From: Bradyrhizobium sp. Tv2a-2
Lineage (GTDB): Bacteria; Pseudomonadota; Alphaproteobacteria; Rhizobiales; Xanthobacteraceae
Assembly (NCBI RefSeq): GCF_000472425.1
Contig: NZ_AXAI01000010.1
Location: forward strand, 1-64,000
Length of the DNA stretch: 64,000 nt
Direction of reading: 5' to 3'
Every line of letters starts with the position of its first letter. The stretch's first letter is position 1. Below are positions 34,106 through 42,936 of this stretch, piece after piece. The notes under the pieces were generated by a model. It was given only the letters and a program-made list of their open reading frames with translations. It did no database searches and was not told the origin of the DNA. Made by a program: the position numbers and the translations under genes.

Positions 34106-35554
34106 ATGAGCAGTTCCGCCAAGGCTGACGCTGCACTCGCGCTCCATCGCTTCGGCATGGGGCCGCGGCCGGGATCGATTGAAAAGATCGTATCCGATCC
34201 GCGCGGCGCGCTGCTCGCCGAGCTCGACAATCCGCCGCCCTATCCGGCAGCAGCCGCCACGCTGCCCTCGAGCGCGAAGGCGTTCCGCACCGTAGCCGAT
34301 GCCAATGCGCGGCGGCAGGCAAAAGCCACCCTCGCCACGCGCGCCGAAGCGGAAGCGAAGAAGCAGCAGATGGCGGCTGCCGGCACGGCGATGACCGAAG
34401 GCCCGGCGACCGCTATGAGCGAGACGGCAAGCAAGGCCGCCGCCGAAGCGGTGCCCGATCCGGGCCGGCCGATCTATCTCGAGGAGGCGAAGCTCCGCAC
34501 CGAGGCAGCGCTTGCCGCGGATATCGGCTTCACCGAACGGCTGGTCTGGTTCTGGTCCAATCATTTCTGCATCTCGGCCGACAAGATCCGAAGCATGTCC
34601 GGTGCCTATGAGCGCGAGGCGATCCGCCCGCATGTGCTTGGGTCTTTCGCCGACTTGTTGCTGGCGGCCGAGAATCATCCAGCCATGCTGTTCTATCTCG
34701 ACAATCTCGGCTCGATGGGCGCGAACTCGATCGCCGGCATCAACCGCAGCCGCGGCCTCAACGAAAATCTCGCCCGCGAGACGCTGGAACTGCACACACT
34801 CGGTGTCCGCGCGGGCTACACCCAGGACGACGTCATCGCATTCGCCAATGTGCTGACCGGCTGGACGCTGGTGCCGCCGGGCGACAATCCCGAGCATGGC
34901 GGCGAGTTCAGCTTCAACCCGCGTCTGCACGAGCCGGGTGCGCAAAAAATTCTGGGCAAATCCTACGAGCAGGAGGGTGTTGAGCAGGGCCGCGCAGTGC
35001 TGCGCGATCTCGCCGCCCATCCAGCGACCGCAACCCATCTCGCGACCCGGCTCGCGACCCATTTCATCGCCGACACGCCGCCGCCGGCGCTGGTCGAACG
35101 CATGGCGAAGACCTTTCTCGACAGCTCGGGCGACCTCAAGGAGGTCGCGAAGACAATGGTGAGCGCGCCGGAATCCTGGAGCGAGCCGCCGGGCAAGCTG
35201 AAGCGCCCGGGCGAATGGGTCGTCTCCATCGTTCGCGCCGCGGGCATCACGCAGGTTGACGCCAAGCGTTACACCGGCGGACAGGCGCTACTCGGCGAGC
35301 CGTTGTGGCGTCCGCCGTCCCCGAAGGGCTTTCCCGACGACGAGGGGAGCTGGATCGACGGCATGGGACGGCGGCTCGACATCGCCAACAATTTCGCCGA
35401 GCGCATCGCCGGCCGGGCTGATCCCGAGGACATTGTCGAAAACGTACTGTGCGGCTGCGTCTCCGCAGAGCTGAGGCAAGCAATCGGCCGCGCCGAAAGC
35501 CGCCAGCAGGCGCTGGCGCTGCTGTTCATGTCGACGGAATTCCAGCGGAGGTGA
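34106..35554 (+). CDS. DUF1800 family protein
   Basis: The start at 34106 (MSSSAKADAALALHRFGMGP) gives 482 residues; a longer frame from 34058 would run through the operator. Typical DUF1800 features are 'ALHRFGMGPRPGSIEKI', 'LVWFWSNHFCIS', 'NLGSMGANSIAGINRSRGLN' (with the NENLARE motif 'LNENLARETLELHTLGVRAG') and 'VLTGWTLVP'. The family is widespread, always near a DUF1501 gene, and has no accepted biochemical activity; both are thought to act together in the cell envelope. It is followed two bases later by its DUF1501 partner. Confidence 0.93.
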   Translation: MSSSAKADAALALHRFGMGPRPGSIEKIVSDPRGALLAELDNPPPYPAAAATLPSSAKAFRTVADANARRQAKATLATRAEAEAKKQQMAAAGTAMTEGPATAMSETASKAAAEAVPDPGRPIYLEEAKLRTEAALAADIGFTERLVWFWSNHFCISADKIRSMSGAYEREAIRPHVLGSFADLLLAAENHPAMLFYLDNLGSMGANSIAGINRSRGLNENLARETLELHTLGVRAGYTQDDVIAFANVLTGWTLVPPGDNPEHGGEFSFNPRLHEPGAQKILGKSYEQEGVEQGRAVLRDLAAHPATATHLATRLATHFIADTPPPALVERMAKTFLDSSGDLKEVAKTMVSAPESWSEPPGKLKRPGEWVVSIVRAAGITQVDAKRYTGGQALLGEPLWRPPSPKGFPDDEGSWIDGMGRRLDIANNFAERIAGRADPEDIVENVLCGCVSAELRQAIGRAESRQQALALLFMSTEFQRR

Positions 35555-35556
35555 CG

Positions 35557-36801
35557 ATGAGCGTTGGCCATTCCATAAGCCGCCGCGCGGCGCTGATCGG
35601 CTCCGGCGCGCTGTTTGCCTGGACGCAATTGCCGCGCCTTGCGCGCGCCGAAGGCCGCGATCCGCGCATGCTGGTGATCGTGCTGCGCGGGGCGCTGGAC
35701 GGGTTAGGGGCGGTGGCGCCGGTCGGCGATCCCGACTGGATCGGCCTGCGCGGCGAGCGTGCGCTTGTCCTCGACGGCAAGACGCCGGCGCTGCCGCTCG
35801 ACAGTTTCTTCGCGCTCAATCCGGCGATGCCGAACCTGCACCGGCTCTATCGGGCACAGCAGGCTACGCTCGTGCACGCGACCGCGACGCCCTATCGTGA
35901 GCGCTCGCATTTCGACGGGCAGGACGTGCTGGAAAGCGGCCTGGTGAAGCCGGGCGGCGCGGACAGCGGCTGGCTCAACCGCGCTCTGCTTGCGCTGGAG
36001 ACAGAGGGCCGGGTCAATCCGGTTGGCAGCCGGGCTTTCGGCGTTGGCGCGGTGACGCCGCTGATCGTGCGCGGCAAGGCGCCGGTGATGTCCTGGGTGC
36101 CGCAGAAATTGTTGCCTGCCAGCGACGACACCGCAGCCCGCCTGCTCGATCTCTATCAGCACACTGACCCGAAACTCGCGGTCGCGCTGGAGGGGCGGAT
36201 GAAGCTTGCCTCGCTCGGCACCAGCGCGGTCGAAGATACGATGGCCGATGCCAATCCGCTTGTCGTGCCGCCGGGGACGCGTTTGCGCGCCTATTTCGCG
36301 GAAGCCGCCGGCACCGCGGCGCGCTACCTCGCCAAAGCCGAAGGGCCGCGCGTCGGTGCGCTCGGCTTTGTCGGCTGGGACACGCATATCAACGAGGGCG
36401 CGGCGGCGGGCCAGCTCTACAATCTGCTCAGCGCGCTCGACGGCGCGATTGCCGCCGTCGAGACCAACATGGGCGAGGCGTGGCGCGAGACGGTGGTCAC
36501 CGTCATCACCGAATTCGGGCGCACCGCGCGCATCAACGGCACGCTCGGCACCGACCACGGCACCGGCACCGTCGCGCTGCTGGCCGGCGGCGCGCTCAAG
36601 GGCGGCCGCGTGATCGCGGATTGGCCAGGGCTGAAGACGGAGCAGCTTTACGAAGGCCGCGACCTCAAGCCGACCACCGACCTGCGCGCGGTGCTCAAGG
36701 GGTTATTGCGCGATCATCTGCGCGTCGAGGAGCGTGAGCTTGCAGGCAGCATATTCCCTGACAGCGCCGGCGTGGCGCCGATCGCCGGTCTCGTCGGTTG
36801 A
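35557..36801 (+). CDS. DUF1501 family protein, Tat-exported
   Basis: The ATG at 35557 gives 414 residues. The N-terminus 'SRRAALIGSGALFAWTQLPR' has the twin-arginine signal features. 'MLVIVLRGALDGLGAVAPVG' is the DUF1501 start, and 'VGWDTHINEG' with 'FGRTARINGTLGTDHGTGTV' provide the conserved metal-binding-like motifs of this sulfatase/phosphatase-fold-like family. It probably forms a functional unit with the DUF1800 protein. The two genes are two bases apart (TGACGATG). Confidence 0.92.
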   Translation: MSVGHSISRRAALIGSGALFAWTQLPRLARAEGRDPRMLVIVLRGALDGLGAVAPVGDPDWIGLRGERALVLDGKTPALPLDSFFALNPAMPNLHRLYRAQQATLVHATATPYRERSHFDGQDVLESGLVKPGGADSGWLNRALLALETEGRVNPVGSRAFGVGAVTPLIVRGKAPVMSWVPQKLLPASDDTAARLLDLYQHTDPKLAVALEGRMKLASLGTSAVEDTMADANPLVVPPGTRLRAYFAEAAGTAARYLAKAEGPRVGALGFVGWDTHINEGAAAGQLYNLLSALDGAIAAVETNMGEAWRETVVTVITEFGRTARINGTLGTDHGTGTVALLAGGALKGGRVIADWPGLKTEQLYEGRDLKPTTDLRAVLKGLLRDHLRVEERELAGSIFPDSAGVAPIAGLVG

Positions 36802-36834
36802 TTTCATCAAGCGAAGACAGAAGAAGGAACGTCC

Positions 36835-37161
36835 ATGATGAAGACCCTCGCCCTCATCCTCTCGGTCACGCTGTCAGGTGCCGTCCTGTCGGCCGATGTC
36901 GCGCCCGCTTTCGCAACCAGGATGGACGGCAAATGCTGCGTGTCCTCCGACGGCGGCCGCTCCTATCGCTACCGGATGGTGACGCGGCGCCAGCAGGTCC
37001 CGCACACCTGCACCGCCTATGCGGCAAGCTGCGTCCGCATTTCCACCGCGCAGCCGGATCGCTATCCGATGTGCCATGCAGCCAAGTTGCAATGTCTGCA
37101 GAGCGGCACCTATGTCGGCCCCTATAGCGGCCGGCTCTTCTTCGGCATGGAGAAGATCTAG
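36835..37161 (+). CDS. Small exported cysteine-bearing hypothetical protein
   Basis: The 108-residue protein starts with a signal peptide (MMKTLALILSVTLSGAVLSA, cleavage near AFA). The mature part is basic and has six cysteines ('MDGKCC', 'HTCTAYAASC', 'PMCHAAKLQC'), consistent with disulfides in the periplasm. The ATG pair at 36835 follows an AGAAGGAA ribosome site. I recognise no family. It lies 33 bases after the DUF1501 gene, same direction, so it may share the transcript and the operator. Confidence 0.75.
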   Translation: MMKTLALILSVTLSGAVLSADVAPAFATRMDGKCCVSSDGGRSYRYRMVTRRQQVPHTCTAYAASCVRISTAQPDRYPMCHAAKLQCLQSGTYVGPYSGRLFFGMEKI

Positions 37162-37277
37162 CCGTCCAATGCGGGATGATTGTTCAACACACTGTCAGCC
37201 CGCGCCATTCCTGCCAAGACGCGATGAGATCAGGTTGAAACGTCATCGTCCTATTGGGTTTAATTGAAGAAGCGTTC

Positions 37278-37493
37278 TCACACCTCGCGCTTGGGCGTAT
37301 ATTGGCCGACCACGCACTTGTAACCTTGCAGCTTCCACTCATGATAGGGGCCCTTCGCGAGCCAATCGGCAATGCCGATTTGCGCCGTCGTCGAGCAAGC
37401 GGCCATCGTGATGCCCGACTGCTCGGAGTTGGTGACGACCTTTTCAAGGCAAAGCTGTCCATTGCAAAGAACGGCGACGAGAGTGACCAGCAT
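37278..37493 (-). CDS. Small conserved hypothetical protein (possible membrane anchor)
   Basis: From the ATG at 37493, which has a GGGAAAGG ribosome site, the product is 71 residues. It begins with a hydrophobic segment ('MLVTLVAVLCNGQLCLEKVV') and contains 'ACSTTAQIGIADWLAKGPYH' and 'EWKLQGYKCVVGQY', with four to five cysteines. I have the impression that similar proteins are frequent in Bradyrhizobium, but no function is known to me. It is convergent with the exported cysteine-rich protein and divergent from the serine hydrolase. Confidence 0.7.
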   Translation of the reverse strand: MLVTLVAVLCNGQLCLEKVVTNSEQSGITMAACSTTAQIGIADWLAKGPYHEWKLQGYKCVVGQYTPKREV

Positions 37494-37610
37494 GGTAACC
37501 TTTCCCAATGGTAGAGGACTGATCAAACCCCATGCAGGGTTCATGCCAGAACAGAACCAAGGTACTCTGGTGCACATCGGAGATTCGGTGCACCCGGATT
37601 ACTACGGAAA

Positions 37611-39152
37611 ATGCGCATTATCCCTTTGCTAATTGTCCGCGGCGCGTTGGTTATCGCGAGCCTGCTTTTTGGCAGCGCGGTCCATGCGCAAGGCACGGCC
37701 GGACAGAACTGGCCGACGCGAGAATGGCCCACATCTTCTCCCGAAGATGAAGGAATGGATTCCGCAAATCTGGCCAAGCTCGTCGCATTCGGTTCGACGC
37801 GCAGCTTCGACAGTCTCCTGATCGCGCGTCACGGCAAACTCGTGCTCGACGCGTATTACGCGCCCTACACCGCCGACATTCCACACGCGATCAATTCATC
37901 GACCAAGGCCGTCATCGGCACGCTGATTGCGATCGCGCACAGCGAGGGTCTGCTCGACAGCCTCGATCATCCGTTGCTGGATTTCTTTCCCGGCCGCGAC
38001 ATCGCCAATGTCGACGACAACAAGCGCGCCATCACGGTGCAGCACCTGCTCAACATGACCTCGGGGTTTGAGTGGGAGGAAGGCGCCGAGGGCGGCCGCG
38101 AGCAGTCGCTCATCGATCTCAGCCGAGCCAGGGATTGGACGCAGTTCATTCTCGACCGCCCGATGGCCCATCAGCCGGGCATGGTCTTCTATTACAACAG
38201 CGGCAACCCCGATCTGCTCTCTGCCATCATCACCAAGCTCACCGGCAAGCCCGCCGCCGACTATGCACAGGAAAAACTGTTCGGCCCGCTCGGTATCGAG
38301 CCGCCGTTCTGGCGGCGCGATCCGCAAGGGCTCACAATAGGTGCGTGCTGCCTATTTCTGTCACCGCACGACATGGCCAAGATCGGCTATCTCTATTTGC
38401 GCCGTGGCGAATGGGCGGGACAACAGATTCTACCGCCCGAGTGGATCGATGCGGTGAGCCACGCGACAATCAACATGCATATCAAGGCCGATCCGAGCCT
38501 GCACTATTCCGACCTGTTCTGGGCGATCCCGGACAAGCACGTCTACATGACGGTTGGATTGCATTGCCAATTAATCATGATGTTTCCCGACGCCGACATC
38601 GTGGCAGTGGTGACGGCCCGGAATTTTTGTGGTTTCAGCAAGGTAGCGGTCATGATTTCCGGCGCCGTCGAATCGGAGACGGCGCTGCCGGCAAATCCGG
38701 AAGGCGCAGCTCAACTCGCGAAGGCGATTGCCGATGTCGCGACGGAGCAGCCGAGTAAGGTCGGCGCGACGCCCCCGCTTGCAGCTGAAATCTCCGGTAA
38801 GACATACCGGTTTCCTGACAACTCGCTCGGCGTGAGATCGCTGACGCTGAGCCTGCTGGATATTGAACCGCATTACAGGATCTATGCGCGCGATCCGACC
38901 GGCTCCACGATCGGGATCGACGGTCCGATCGGTCTTGATGGCCTCTACCGCAAGAGTACGCGGAGCAGTCTTGGCGTGCGGGCGGTCAAGGGCTGGTGGG
39001 CGGACGACCAGACCTTTGCGATCGACGTTCAATATGTGGGAATGGGCGAGCAGCGCCGGTGGTTGCTGAGGTTTGACGGGCTGAAAGTCACAGTGACCGG
39101 CAAGGGCGATGACGGAAGCGACGTCGCGATCGAGGGCACGCGTAGTGGCTGA
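37611..39152 (+). CDS. Serine hydrolase, class C beta-lactamase family, with C-terminal lipocalin-like domain
   Basis: The 513-residue exported protein (signal ~1-27, ending AVHAQ) has the SxxK motif 'NSSTKAVIG' (Ser96, Lys99) and a YxN motif in 'FYYNSGN' near residue 192. 'PMAHQPGMVFYYNSGNPDLL' and 'PHDMAKIGYLYLRRGEWAGQ' are typical of the class C/esterase-like group. The last ~110 residues ('ISGKTYRFPDNSLGVRSLTL', then 'WWADDQTFAIDVQYVGMGEQ') form a beta-rich appendage. It may be an esterase, peptidase or beta-lactamase. Proximity to the BlaI/M56 pair is suggestive but no operator resembling theirs was seen here. Confidence 0.88.
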   Translation: MRIIPLLIVRGALVIASLLFGSAVHAQGTAGQNWPTREWPTSSPEDEGMDSANLAKLVAFGSTRSFDSLLIARHGKLVLDAYYAPYTADIPHAINSSTKAVIGTLIAIAHSEGLLDSLDHPLLDFFPGRDIANVDDNKRAITVQHLLNMTSGFEWEEGAEGGREQSLIDLSRARDWTQFILDRPMAHQPGMVFYYNSGNPDLLSAIITKLTGKPAADYAQEKLFGPLGIEPPFWRRDPQGLTIGACCLFLSPHDMAKIGYLYLRRGEWAGQQILPPEWIDAVSHATINMHIKADPSLHYSDLFWAIPDKHVYMTVGLHCQLIMMFPDADIVAVVTARNFCGFSKVAVMISGAVESETALPANPEGAAQLAKAIADVATEQPSKVGATPPLAAEISGKTYRFPDNSLGVRSLTLSLLDIEPHYRIYARDPTGSTIGIDGPIGLDGLYRKSTRSSLGVRAVKGWWADDQTFAIDVQYVGMGEQRRWLLRFDGLKVTVTGKGDDGSDVAIEGTRSG

Positions 39153-39259
39153 TCGGCACAACGATAACATTGAGGATGCAAGTAAAGCTCGGCTACTGCG
39201 CACTTGCTGCCTTGCAGAGCCGACGCTAGGCTTCCCGCCGTTTCATGCAGGAGGCAGAG

Positions 39260-40138
39260 GTGACCCAATCCGACGAGACGAAGATTTCCGAAGATCGCCG
39301 CGAGGCGCTGCGTTACGCGCTGGCGATCGGCAGCGGCGCGGCGCTCGCCTCGGCGCTGGCAAGCCCGGCATCGGCGCAAGCCGCAGGCGACAACACGCTC
39401 GATCGCATCCGCTCAGCCAAGGTGATGCGGATCGCCGTGCTGCCGGGCGAGCTGCCCTATTTCAACAAGGATCTCGCCAGCGGCACCTGGTCCGGCATGT
39501 GCATCGAGATGGCGAACGACATCGCCAAACTGCTCGACGTCAAGCTGGAATACACCGAATCGACCTATGGCAATTCGATCCTCGATCTGCAGTCGAACAA
39601 GATCGACGTCGGCTTCGCGCTGAATCCGACGCCGCAGCGGGCGCTGGTGGTGGATTTCTGCGGCGCGGTGTTCAACCATCCCTTCGGCGCCATGCTGAAG
39701 AAGGGACTGGAAGCGAAGACCTGGGCCGACATCAACAAGCCCGAGGTCAGGATCGCGGTCGATGCCGGCTCGGCCAACGAGGCCGTCGCGCGCCGCTTTG
39801 CGCCGAACGCGACCATCAAGTCGCTGCGCTCGCGCGACGAGGTGATGCTTGAGATGTCGTCCGGCCGTGTCGATTGCGTCGTCAACGCGCTGGTGCTGGG
39901 GCTGACCGCTATTGCGAAGAACCCCAATCTCGGCACCTACAAGATCCTGCAATCGCCCTCGGTTGCGATTCCCTCCAGCATGGGCGTACGCCGCGAGTCC
40001 GACAAAACCTGGCGCGACTTCCTCGCCACCTGGATCGACTACAACCGCGGCATCGGCCAGATGCGCGAATGGTTCATCAAGGGGCTTTCGCTATCCGGCG
40101 TGAAGCCCGAAGACGTGCCGGTGGAATTGAATATTTGA
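39260..40138 (+). CDS. Polar amino-acid ABC transporter substrate-binding protein
   Basis: The GTG at 39260 is preceded by CAGGAGGCAG and gives 292 residues; an ATG at 39245 lies in the ribosome site. A Tat-like or Sec signal ('RREALRYALAIGSGAALASA') is followed by 'VMRIAVLPGELPYFNKDLAS' and 'GMCIEMANDIAKLLDVKLEY', typical of SBP family 3. It binds an amino acid in the periplasm. A matching permease gene lies 830 bases away on the opposite strand; no ATPase of this transporter type is in the window. Confidence 0.9.
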   Translation: MTQSDETKISEDRREALRYALAIGSGAALASALASPASAQAAGDNTLDRIRSAKVMRIAVLPGELPYFNKDLASGTWSGMCIEMANDIAKLLDVKLEYTESTYGNSILDLQSNKIDVGFALNPTPQRALVVDFCGAVFNHPFGAMLKKGLEAKTWADINKPEVRIAVDAGSANEAVARRFAPNATIKSLRSRDEVMLEMSSGRVDCVVNALVLGLTAIAKNPNLGTYKILQSPSVAIPSSMGVRRESDKTWRDFLATWIDYNRGIGQMREWFIKGLSLSGVKPEDVPVELNI

Positions 40139-40484
40139 TGCGTTGTTGTCTGCTCTCCCTCCCCGTTCTTCACGGGGAGAGGGTCGCGGTGAGGGGCCGC
40201 TTCCGCGAATGCGGTCGGCAAAGTTGACGGAGAGCCCCCTCACCCGGATCGCATCTGCGATGCGATCCGACCTCTCCACGCAAACGGGGGCGCGGTGCAC
40301 CGAGTTCGCGCGCCCGCAAGTTTCGATTTCGATGCGATACGAATGTGAAAGATTTATTTTCCGAATTCTTAGCCAATCCAATTATTCGCAGCGCTCCACA
40401 GATCACTCTCCTCCGTAGTTACCCCGATGGAAACGAATCCGCTATTACGCTCCAATAGCTCAAGCGTCCGGCCCGGGAGGAACG
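40139..40484. other. Repeat-bearing intergenic stretch
   Basis: Most of this 346-base stretch is a composite of the CTCTCCC/GCATCGC repeat (40153-40280). The rest (about 40290-40484) is AT-richer and holds only the promoter region of the small gene at 40485, with no other recognisable feature. Confidence 0.55.
40153..40280. repeat. Interspersed repeat, two modules in inverted arrangement
   Basis: CTCTCCCTCCCCGTTCTTCAC and GGGAGAGGG start a stem, GTGAGGGGCC follows, and a mirror-image module CCCCCTCACCCGGATCGCATC...GATGCGATCCGACCTCTCC closes it. The same family is at 24920-24990, 40758-40914, 56160-56305 and 62195-62360. Confidence 0.75.
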
Positions 40485-40718
40485 ATGTCGTATACGATAG
40501 GCTTTGTACCAAGGAACAAGCAGGCTGTGTCGGCAACCGAGGCGCCGACCGCAAACAGAGCGCTTGCGATGATCGCTGCGCTGCAAGAGACCGCAGAGGA
40601 AATCAGGTTCATCCGATCGCCCCAGGAAGGCGACATGGGGATCGAGATGCTGTTGCTGCTGGCCAAGGAAGAGGCTGAGGAGATTGTTCCGCAGCCGGGC
40701 ATCTGGAAGCAGCGCTGA
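40485..40718 (+). CDS. Small hypothetical protein
   Basis: The 77-residue protein (MSYTIGFVPRNKQAVSATEA...) follows a GGGAGGAACG ribosome site. It is charged, with helical predictions in 'ANRALAMIAALQETAEEIRF' and 'MGIEMLLLLAKEEAEEI', and has no signal or cysteine. No family is recognised. It lies alone between two repeat clusters. Confidence 0.65.
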   Translation: MSYTIGFVPRNKQAVSATEAPTANRALAMIAALQETAEEIRFIRSPQEGDMGIEMLLLLAKEEAEEIVPQPGIWKQR

Positions 40719-40757
40719 AGCGCGACGAGATTAGGTTCAGCTGGCCGCCGCGCTGTG

Positions 40758-40914
40758 CACCTCTCCCCGGCGGGGAGAGGTCGGATTGCTTCCGGCGATG
40801 CGCAGCATCGTCCGGTGCAATCCGGGTGAGGGCCGCGGCACTCACGAGAGACCGTATCCCCTCACCCGGATCGCATCTTGCGATGCGATCCGACCTCTCC
40901 CGATGGGAGAGGTG
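40758..40914. repeat. Interspersed repeat, two modules in inverted arrangement
   Basis: CCTCTCCCCGGCGGGGAGAGG is followed by TCGGATTGCTTCCGGCGATG and GTGAGGGCC; the second module CCCCTCACCCGGATCGCATC...GATGCGATCCGACCTCTCC is inverted relative to the first. Upstream at about 40717-40741 lies AAGCGCGACGAGATTAGGTT, part of another recurring element. It separates the small gene at 40485 from the permease gene. Confidence 0.75.
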
Positions 40915-40967
40915 AACCGAACTCGCTGATCGAGCCGATTCGACTTAATTTCATGGTTCCTTAGAAT

Positions 40968-41636
40968 TCACACCCTGTCGTAGGTCATCCCGCTCTCCAG
41001 CCGGCGGCCGATCAGTGTCGCCGGGAACAGGATGGCGAAATAGATCAACGCGACGATGGTGTAGACCTCGAGCGGCCGGTAGGTGTCGGCGTTGATCAGC
41101 GTTGCGTTGTAGACGAGATCCGGCACGGCGATGACCGAGACCAGCGAGGTGTTCTTCAGCTGGGTCACCGACTGGTTGACATAAGGCGCCAGCATCGGTT
41201 TCAGCGCCTGCGGCAGGATCACGAGTCGCAGCACCCGCCAGGGACGCAGGCCCAGCGCACGCGCCGCATCCCACTGCCCGCGCGGCACGCTCTCGATGCT
41301 GCCGCGCACGATCTCGGCATAGAACGCCCCGCCATAAAGCGACAGCACGCTCATGGCGGCGACATGGGCCGGGATGTTCACGCCGACCACGACCGGAAAC
41401 GCGTAATAGAACCAGATGATCTGCACCAGCAGCGGCGTACAGCGAAAGAGCTCGATATAGGCGACCAGCAACCAGTCGATCACCCGCAGGCGCCGCAGCC
41501 GCAGAATGCCGACGACAAGCCCGATCAGGCTGCCGATGACGATGCTGCCGATCGTATAGACAAGCGTCCAGCCGAGGCCGAGCCAGAACAGATGGCTGTA
41601 TTTGCCGAGGATCGCGAAGTCCCAGACGTAATGCAT
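40968..41636 (-). CDS. Polar amino-acid ABC transporter permease
   Basis: The 222-residue protein has about five membrane helices and the HisMQ-type signature 'LSLYGGAFYAEIVRGSIESV' followed by 'GQWDAARALGLRPWRVLRLV', which docks the ATPase. The start at 41636 is 35 bases after the stop of the FAD oxidoreductase gene, in the same direction, so it may be the last gene of the peptide operon. A homodimer would be needed unless a second permease exists elsewhere; the ATPase is not in the window. Confidence 0.92.
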   Translation of the reverse strand: MHYVWDFAILGKYSHLFWLGLGWTLVYTIGSIVIGSLIGLVVGILRLRRLRVIDWLLVAYIELFRCTPLLVQIIWFYYAFPVVVGVNIPAHVAAMSVLSLYGGAFYAEIVRGSIESVPRGQWDAARALGLRPWRVLRLVILPQALKPMLAPYVNQSVTQLKNTSLVSVIAVPDLVYNATLINADTYRPLEVYTIVALIYFAILFPATLIGRRLESGMTYDRV

Positions 41637-41671
41637 GACGGCCCCCGGTTAAGGAATTGAACGCGCGACCC

Positions 41672-42919
41672 TCAGAGGTAGCGGCCCGGCGAAAATGGTG
41701 CGACATCGAATGGCGGCGGCGCGCCAGCGATCATGGCCGCGATCGCGGCGCCCGTCGCCGGTCCTGTGGTGAAACCGATATGCTGGTGGCCGAATGCCAG
41801 CCAGAGGCCGGCATGACGCGGCGCCTGTCCGATCATGGGCAGGCTGTCCGGCAGGGTCGGCCGCGCGCCGCGCCAGACCGGGCCCGCCGCCTCGCCGAAT
41901 TCGACAACGCCGCGCGCCAGCGGCACCACCGTCTCGAGCTGCGCAAAGGATGACGGCGCGTCGCGCGCGGTCAGCTCGACGCCGCTGGTGACGCGAATGC
42001 CGATCTCCATAGGCGTCAAGACGAAGCTGCCGTCGGCATCGTGGATCGGGCGACTCAGGCGGCGCGCCGGGTTCGGCTTGAACTCCTGGTGATAGCCGCG
42101 CTCGAACGCCAGCGGCACGCGATAGCCGAGCGGCCGCAACAGTTCCGCCGACCACGGCCCCAGCGCCACCACGACATGGCGCGCCGAGATTGCGCCGCTC
42201 GCAAGCAGCGCACGCCAGCCGTCGGTCTCCGGCGCGATCGCCCTGATCTCGGATTGCACGATCTGGCCACCTGAGCCCGCAAACATCCGTGCATAGGCCT
42301 TGGTCACGCCGCCGGGCGAGTCCACCGACGCGGTCTGCGTGTGCAGCAATCCGCTGCGGTAGGCCGGCACGATGCCGGGCTCGAGCGCAGAGATGGCCTG
42401 ACGATCCAGAACTTCGCTCCGAATCCCGTACTCGGCGAGCAGCGCCTGCTCCGCTTTGGCAGCGGCCGCGCCGTCGCTGCGCCAAGCCTTCAGCCAGCCG
42501 GTCTCGCGCAAGCGTGCGGTTGCATCCGCCCTCACGATCCAATCCCGGTGCAGCATCAGCGACGTCTCGATCAGGCCATGCAGGGCGATCGCACGCGGCT
42601 TCACGCGCGACGGCGTCGCATTGGCCAGAAATCGGACGAGCCATCCGGCATTCCGCGCCGCCCAGAGCGGATCCCAGCGCAGCGCGGCGTGGCGGTTGCC
42701 CAGATAGTGCGGCAGAGCGGAAAACAGCGACGGCTTGTTGAGCGGGAAGATCGAGCCCGAGGAGAGCACGCCGGCATTGCCGTAGGACGTCTCGTCGCCC
42801 GGCTCGCGCCGATCGATGAGCCTGACCGAGAGCCCGCGCTGGCGCGCCGCCAAGGCTGCCGACACGCCGACAATTCCCGCACCGAGCACGACGACATCCG
42901 CTGTCCCGCCCTCCGACAT
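41672..42919 (-). CDS. FAD-dependent oxidoreductase, D-amino-acid dehydrogenase (DadA)-like
   Basis: From the ATG at 42919 the product is 415 residues. 'ADVVVLGAGIVGVSAALAAR' (~7-26) is the dinucleotide-binding motif. 'DETSYGNAGVLSSGSIFPLN' and the C-terminal 'LPMIGQAPRHAGLWLAFGHQ' are the FAD-interacting signature of DadA-type D-amino-acid dehydrogenases. It would oxidise D-amino acids (or a related amine) to keto acids. It lies 17 bases downstream of the SDR and 35 bases upstream of a polar amino-acid permease. The exact substrate is an inference from context. Confidence 0.9.
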   Translation of the reverse strand: MSEGGTADVVVLGAGIVGVSAALAARQRGLSVRLIDRREPGDETSYGNAGVLSSGSIFPLNKPSLFSALPHYLGNRHAALRWDPLWAARNAGWLVRFLANATPSRVKPRAIALHGLIETSLMLHRDWIVRADATARLRETGWLKAWRSDGAAAAKAEQALLAEYGIRSEVLDRQAISALEPGIVPAYRSGLLHTQTASVDSPGGVTKAYARMFAGSGGQIVQSEIRAIAPETDGWRALLASGAISARHVVVALGPWSAELLRPLGYRVPLAFERGYHQEFKPNPARRLSRPIHDADGSFVLTPMEIGIRVTSGVELTARDAPSSFAQLETVVPLARGVVEFGEAAGPVWRGARPTLPDSLPMIGQAPRHAGLWLAFGHQHIGFTTGPATGAAIAAMIAGAPPPFDVAPFSPGRYL

Positions 42920-42936
42920 CGCTCGACCTTGCAGCG

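Noticed and set aside
39109..39852. 247-residue protein on the plus strand
   Set aside because: It overlaps the substrate-binding protein in another frame and has no family pattern.
40153..40280. CRISPR array
   Set aside because: The repeats are palindromic modules in inverted pairs with no regular spacers, and no cas genes are present.
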